This document shows, piece after piece, positions 16,432-21,805 of a stretch of 21,805 bases of DNA. Position 1 is the first letter of the stretch. Every line of letters begins with the position of its first letter. A program made the translations under genes and the position numbers. This stretch comes from Azolla pinnata (taxonomy: Eukaryota; Streptophyta; Polypodiopsida; Salviniales; Salviniaceae): positions 24,929 to 46,733 of the forward strand of contig JBBBWG010000001.1 of NCBI GenBank assembly GCA_037176905.1, read 5' to 3'. The notes below the pieces were generated by a model. It searched no databases. It saw only the letters and a program-made list of their open reading frames with translations, and was not told where the DNA came from.

Positions 16432-19400
16432 ATGTCTATCGCTCTGATCCACTGCGGGCTCGACAGGGAAAGGGCGCTGTACCTCTCTCCTCAAGGAAGG
16501 CAAGACCAGATACATCCATCCGAAGAGGTCTTCAAACCTAAAGAAAGAACCCGAGTCTCCATAGCCAGAGATCAGGCGTACATACTACCCAATGGAGGAG
16601 AAGCAACCCTGGAGAGGGAGAGAGACACCCGTACCGACGATGCCGATGATGCAGCAGGCTGTGTCTATGTATGGCAGAAGGACGGTGTTCGATTCGAGGG
16701 CGAGTTCTACCAAGGAATGGATTCAGGCAAGGGGCGCTTCACATGGCCCAGCGGATCGGCGTACGAGGGCCAGTTCTTCAACATGTGTTTCCATGGCTTC
16801 GGCATCTACACGAGGGCCCATGGATCGACATACTCCGGCAACTGGGTCATGAATCTGAAGCATGGTGTGGGTGAGCAGGTGTATCGGAATGGGGACCATT
16901 ACAAGGGGAGCTGGTATCAGGGGAAGCGGGCGGGCTACGGAACTTACACATGGAACGGTGGGAATTCGTACACGGGGGGTTGGAAGGCTGACTCCATGTC
17001 TGGGAAGGGGAAGCTCACATGGAGCAATGGAGATTCGTTCGAGGGGTACTGGGCCGATGGGAAAGAGCATGGCTATGGTGTATACACATGGTTCGGCAAT
17101 GGTTCCTATGTTGGGACATGGAGTAGAGGCTTGAAGGATGGGAAAGGTACTTACTACCCACCTGGAACTGAGCCTTGTTTGCATCTCATCGCTCCCAGAT
17201 TCAGCTTGCCGGCGGAGCCCGATTCAGCCGATGAAGCTCCTCGGAAGAGGCGGAGCTCTTTCGGCTTATGGCGGACTTCTTCGTCCGAGATCTCCAAATG
17301 TGGTCATGGTATGTATGCCTGCAAGCCGAGCCAGAACCAGGCGGAAAGCTTGTTGAGGAAAGCAGAGTCTTTGCCCACGAGGCCGGTGGGGCTGGAGCCG
17401 AAATGGAGCCTGGGGGGTGCTATCGAGAAGCTCCTTGGCTCCGAATCGATGGCTTTCATGAGCCTGACGATCATGGAAGATGATGATGATGGAATGATGC
17501 AGCAGAAGCAACAGCTTGACGGCAAAGATGCTGCGGCATTGCTGCCCATCGTGGAGAGGGAGTATGCCCAAGGTGTCCTCATAAGCGAGATAGTGAAAGA
17601 CCCTTCCGTGTCGAGGAGGCTGAACCGACGGCAGCGGCAAAGGCAAGCCATGAGGGAGAGCAAGAGAGCCGGGGAAACCATCATCAAAGGGCACCGGAGC
17701 TATGACCTGATGCTCGATCTGCAGCTCGGCATGAGGTACATGTGTGTGTGTGTTTGTCTGCATATGTAAGTTGAGAGCACGCCAAGAGAAGAAATCCCTT
17801 CCTTCCTCTCTCTTGGAGGGTGTTGTAATCAAGAACAATCAAGAACAGAAAAGAGAAAGAAAGAAAAAAAATGAATGAATGGTATATTCATGTGCTCTTT
17901 GGCTGTTGTGGCCATGAGTCGGCATTCAATAGTGTGAGTGCGCCCAAATCATTTGTGATGGGAGAAGAATGAGAGATACAAATAAAATGTAAAATTCATA
18001 TAAGCAATGTCAGATGAACAGAAGAAAAAGAACTAGAACAAAGCAGAAGCTGGGAAGCAACTATGTACATATCTGCATGCAGGTATAGTGTAGGGAAGAT
18101 CGGCCATCTTAGGCGGGGCCTTGAAGCAGCCGATTTTGGGCCTCGAGCACGGATCTGGATGAATTTTCCACGCCAAGGTTCCCAGTTCACACCTTGCCAC
18201 CGCTCTGTTGATTTCCGATGGAAAGATTACTGCCCACTTGTTTTCAGGTAATAATACTGTTTTTCCTTTTCTCTGCTTCTTTCTCCACTTCTATCTATGT
18301 CAGGATGTATTCATTCTTTGGAAAGGAACTTCCGCATAAGGACTGGTTTGCGGGATATTTGTGGTGCTACATAATTGGTTCCTTTCCCTTGCTGTATGTC
18401 TGATCTATATTTATGATGTGATCGGTCTCATGCTCCATTGCCATATACACAGACAGCCTATGAATGTTCCCAGGGAAGTTTAGTTTTGAAACTCCAGTTT
18501 TCTTTCTATTGCTGTCACTGATTGCAAAGGAAGAACTATAAGACTGTTGCTGAGGCAGTTGATGAAAGTACAGATGCGGCTCGTATATGTACTCTGATTT
18601 GTTGAATGGCCATTATAGAACTTTCCTTGTGATTTTAGGGTTTCTCAATACAAAATTTCATCTTGTTCGCGAAAAAAACTATGCCTTTGCTTCCTCTCAC
18701 TACATACTTAAAAAACTATATAGTCCACAGACCATTTTTTTTATATCTGTCTCAATCATGTGTCGTAATTTGGCATGGCAAGATCAGAATTCGTTCTTTT
18801 TTTTAACTCCTCTTCATGTGGATTGTTGTCCCGGGCAATATGTCTAACCTTTCTTGTCTGATATGGTATGTCTTCATTTCTTGTGGTTGTCTTAGAAACT
18901 TCATAGAACTCCATATTTCTTCTTTTTTTGTTTTGTGCTGGGTGGGGGATAAGTCTTTCGCAAACACCTTAGTTTTGCTCCTTCTTCCTTCCTTTTTTTT
19001 TTCATTTGATGATACAGAATAGGTCCTAATGTTTGTGCAACTTTTAAAACGTATTTATCTGTTTCTGGTTCTAAGTATTTACCTTCATTTTAAGTCCTTT
19101 GAGCGCCTCATTTTTATTTAAGATTCATAACCAGTGTTGGCAACCAAAAGATTCAATCGATACCTTTCTGAGCATACTCCATTAGGGTAAGCTTCTTATT
19201 TGTCATACATGCCGTATGCATCAAGTCCAACCTATCGTGGTAGCTGCTCCTTCATATGTATTCAGATTGAGAGAATAGGTCTGGGCCTTGCATTCTTTCA
19301 ATAACAAGCAGATAGAGAGAGATTGAGATCAAACCTACATTGTCTTCCTTGTGGCTAAGTTTCCTCCTGATTTCTCTTCGAGTCACCTATTCTTCCACCT

Positions 19401-21612
19401 TTATGGTAGACAAGACAAAATAGAATTTACCAAAATATATGAATGGAAATCTGCTACTGATCTGTCTTTTGCATTTTCGTATATAAGCATTTATGCAATC
19501 TAATTCCTTATGTGAGTTTTACCTTTGTGCGGGCAATATCAGGACATTACGTGAGATGTTTAAGATCGATGCAGCTGATTATATGTTGAAGATTTGTGGA
19601 AACGATGAACTAAGAGAGCTTTCATCTCCAGGGAAGAGTGGTAGCATTTTTTTCCTCTCCCAGGATGATCGTTTTCTTATCAAGACTTTACGTCGCCAAG
19701 AACTCAAGGTATTTGAAATATTCATGTAGTGCTATTTTGGGGTATTACTTTTGCTGTATCCTAAGCAGTTGGCAACTTGATTTCATTGCATGTAAGCTTT
19801 TTGCATTATTTTTGAAACTATTGTACGAAAATACAGGTGCTATTGAAAATGTTGCCCCACTACTATGCCCATGTATGCAAATACGAGAATACCTTGATTA
19901 CAAAATTTTTTGGCCTTCATCGTATAAAGCTTGCTGGAGGCCACAAGGTATATGTATGTATATATTGATTAAATATATAGATTTTTATGTGTATAGAAGT
20001 TCGTTATTAGTTACTCAAGATAGGGTTTACTTTGTTTCATGATTGATGATGACGGTGTTAGGGTTGATGACTAAATTTGATTCTTCTTGTTTGGGTCCGA
20101 AGGTTCGGTTTGTTGTGATGGGCAATGTCTTTTGCTCAGAATTGAGGATTCATCGGAGGTTTGATCTGAAAGGATCTTCGCTTGGTCGATCCACTGATAA
20201 AATTGAGATTGATGAGACCACAACCCTCAAAGACCTTGATTTGGACCTCACTTTCCATCTAGAGCCATCTTGGCGCGCAGCATTGCTCAAGTAAGAGAGA
20301 AAATGACAGTATCTTTGTATTTTCTTTATTGTTTGGCTTTTCCCTTTCCCCTTCATTGGCAATTTATCGTGATGAATTCGTTTTATGATAATGTTTCAGG
20401 CTTTTGTTTTTATTGCCCAAGGGTATGTGCAAATATAAGAAACTACATTAAGATGTTTTAGGATGTAGGTTAACGCTATATTGTCCACATTTTTGTACAC
20501 TCGCAGTATTTTGTAGAGTAGGTTCCAGGCCATTTTGAGGTTACTCGATATCCTTACAAGTCTTGAAGCCATTGTTTGAAAAGAAAATGGTTTTTAATGG
20601 TGGTTGTTGGGTGAAATCCCTCTATATGCACACACATATACACACAGATGATGATGATGATGATGGTGATGATGATGGTGATGATGTTTGGATCGAATTA
20701 ATAGTACTGCTTTCATAGATCTCAACAGTTTAACATGTTCATTTTCAATGCGTCATTTTTCTCCATTTTTATTCACTTACGAGGAATCGTAGTAACTCTG
20801 ACTACAATAATACAATGATAAGAAAATATGAAAACAAACAGAGATATGTTAACTGACTAAAGGATTGATTTGGACGGGTTCTATTTTGTGATTTCTATTT
20901 TAACAAGGCAAATCGAGGATGATTGTAATTTCCTTGTGTCCGAGCAAATAATGGACTACAGCCTTCTGTTAGGGCTCCATTTCAGGGCGCCGATCTACAA
21001 GAATCTGGATGGAGGAAAAGAGGCCGAGGAGGGTGGAGGGTCCACAACACCCAACATTGACGGTAAAGAAAACACATCATTTTACAAAGATAACCATGAG
21101 ATGAAATGCATCTTTAACGTGCCTGGGGTTACTGAAGCATAGCATTAGGATTTGGTTTGTTGCCTTTCAATCTGGAGATGAGGATGAAAGATTCGAGGAG
21201 GGACTGCTATGTGTTTCTAAGGGACTCCAGGAAGGCTCGCCTTTGCGGGATTAGCGGTTCGAGAACTCATGTTACAGGTTGAGGGGTCTAGATCCTCCAT
21301 TTGCATGTTTAGGTTTTAAAAGCATACCTCTGCAGATTTTAGCATAGGGTTCATTCATCAGTTTTAGGGCTGTAGAAACTTACTTACCACCAGAGTTGCA
21401 AAATGGTGCTAGACCGTGTTTCGGGGGTCCTACGGTTTGAGATTGGATTGTTGTTGGGCTCTATGAATGACTTCAGGTACTTACCCGGAAAGCCTGGTGC
21501 TAGTGGCACATGAGCCAAACGACAGAGCACAAGGGTCGCACATCCGCGGGAGCTCCTTGAGGGCAGCGATCGCCGGGGATGAACAAGTCGACCTTCTCGC
21601 TGGAACTACAAG
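16432..21612 (+). CDS. PIP5K: MORN-repeat phosphatidylinositol 4-phosphate 5-kinase, PIP5K9 type (3' end beyond window)
   Basis: Phosphorylates PtdIns4P to PtdIns(4,5)P2 at membranes. Exons: 16432-17735, 18083-18247, 19543-19708, 19837-19947, 20103-20290, 20908-21062, 21477-21612, all with GT-AG introns and consistent phases, giving 741 codons so far. Start is the first in-frame ATG. Residues 88-248 hold seven MORN repeats of 23 residues (first [14 protein letters not shown], last [14 protein letters not shown]); the usual first repeat is replaced by an acidic, degenerate stretch. After a Ser- and Arg-rich linker come [15 protein letters not shown], the dimerisation region, GKSGS (520-524), ATP-binding Lys537 in FLIKT, DLKGS (603-607) and MDYSLL (660-665). 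Exon 7 (LVLV...[10 protein letters not shown]...GDEQVDLL) matches the insert typical of Arabidopsis PIP5K9. The IID metal-binding motif and activation loop must lie past 21805. The stop at 21140 lies in intron 6. Confidence 0.92.
18248..19542 (+). other. PIP5K intron 2, largest intron (1295 bases)
   Basis: T-rich, stop-rich sequence between CAG|GTAATA and AATATCAG|G. Plus-strand frames inside (18587-18847, 18816-19022) are T-rich and resemble no family. No nested gene or mobile element with recognisable ends is seen. Confidence 0.8.
20647..20686 (+). repeat. (GAT)n microsatellite with GGT interruptions, PIP5K intron 5
   Basis: About 13 trinucleotide units of GAT with two GGT variants, preceded by CACACA and ATATAC runs. 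It lies inside intron 5 (20291-20907) and does not touch the splice sites. Confidence 0.9.
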
Positions 21613-21724
21613 GTCAGATGATAGAATATAAGCTGTTTTTCAGAGCTTTTGGGGAAGCATTATGTGCATCGAAAACACTTTGATGATGCCGTGTTCCATT
21701 GGCTTTACCATATGTGGATGGATG

Positions 21725-21755
<31 letters not shown>

Positions 21756-21805
21756 TGATTGATTGATTGATTGATGAGCATGTCATTGTCATTCATTCAT
21801 AAGCT
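21613..21805 (+). other. Start of PIP5K intron 7, with (GATA)n and (TTGA)n microsatellites
   Basis: Begins with the donor AAG|GTCAGA. Stop codons close the PIP5K frame within six codons (TAA after SDDRI), so this is intron. A GATA run (about 21725-21753) is followed directly by a TTGA run (about 21754-21774), a compound microsatellite. The next exon is not in the window. Confidence 0.75.

Noticed and set aside
16723-17838. Long frames opposite or out of phase with PIP5K exon 1 (up to 190 codons)
   Set aside because: Shadows of the MORN-repeat exon; the plus frame with seven regular repeats explains the sequence.
21143-21290. Possible coding continuation after 21142 ([11 protein letters not shown])
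   Set aside because: It faintly resembles the PIP5K9 linker but is followed by a stop and lacks suitable phase; exon 7 at 21477 supplies the true match.
1-21805. tRNA genes, including plastid tRNAs within the NUPT
   Set aside because: I looked for cloverleaf T-loop words near the plastid pieces and found none I could support.

Overview
The window looks like nuclear DNA of a land plant. It carries a multi-exon gene of plant PIP5K type with GT-AG introns, AT-rich repeat-laden intergenic DNA, and a block of broken plastid DNA (a NUPT, nuclear plastid DNA). The plastid pieces resemble bryophyte, fern or lycophyte plastids more than angiosperm ones. They have C where conservation wants T (Leu codons read as Ser or Pro), which fits a plastid with heavy C-to-U RNA editing. 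I therefore suspect a fern, lycophyte or other non-seed plant, but cannot name it.

Layout. (1) About 409-3148: a patchwork of short plastid fragments in non-plastid order: rpl16, rpoC1 (reverse strand), a group II intron domain V, the 3' end of 23S rRNA, the start of 4.5S rRNA, rps7, psbD, a stem-loop, cemA and the 3' end of atpA. All are broken. (2) 3215-3822: a diverged second copy of the region just upstream of the PIP5K coding sequence, about 12.6 kb from the original and without the coding part. (3) 3905-6108: a decayed fragment, then an apparently intact four-exon gene of unknown function on the minus strand. Further decayed copies lie at 8690-12712. (4) 9493-14689: nested direct duplications (A/A', B/B', C1/C2) and a 126-bp foldback. 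(5) 15432-21805: tandem repeats, the 5' region and seven exons of a MORN-repeat phosphatidylinositol 4-phosphate 5-kinase of PIP5K9 type. Its last exons lie past the window end.

The only gene with a confident function is the PIP5K. It should make PtdIns(4,5)P2 at membranes, with the N-terminal MORN repeats aiding targeting or regulation. The minus-strand gene has clean splice sites and an open reading frame of about 393 codons, but I recognise no family. The plastid fragments should make no protein. Their interest lies in the editing signature they preserve and in how they were joined. All family comparisons are from memory; no search was run.
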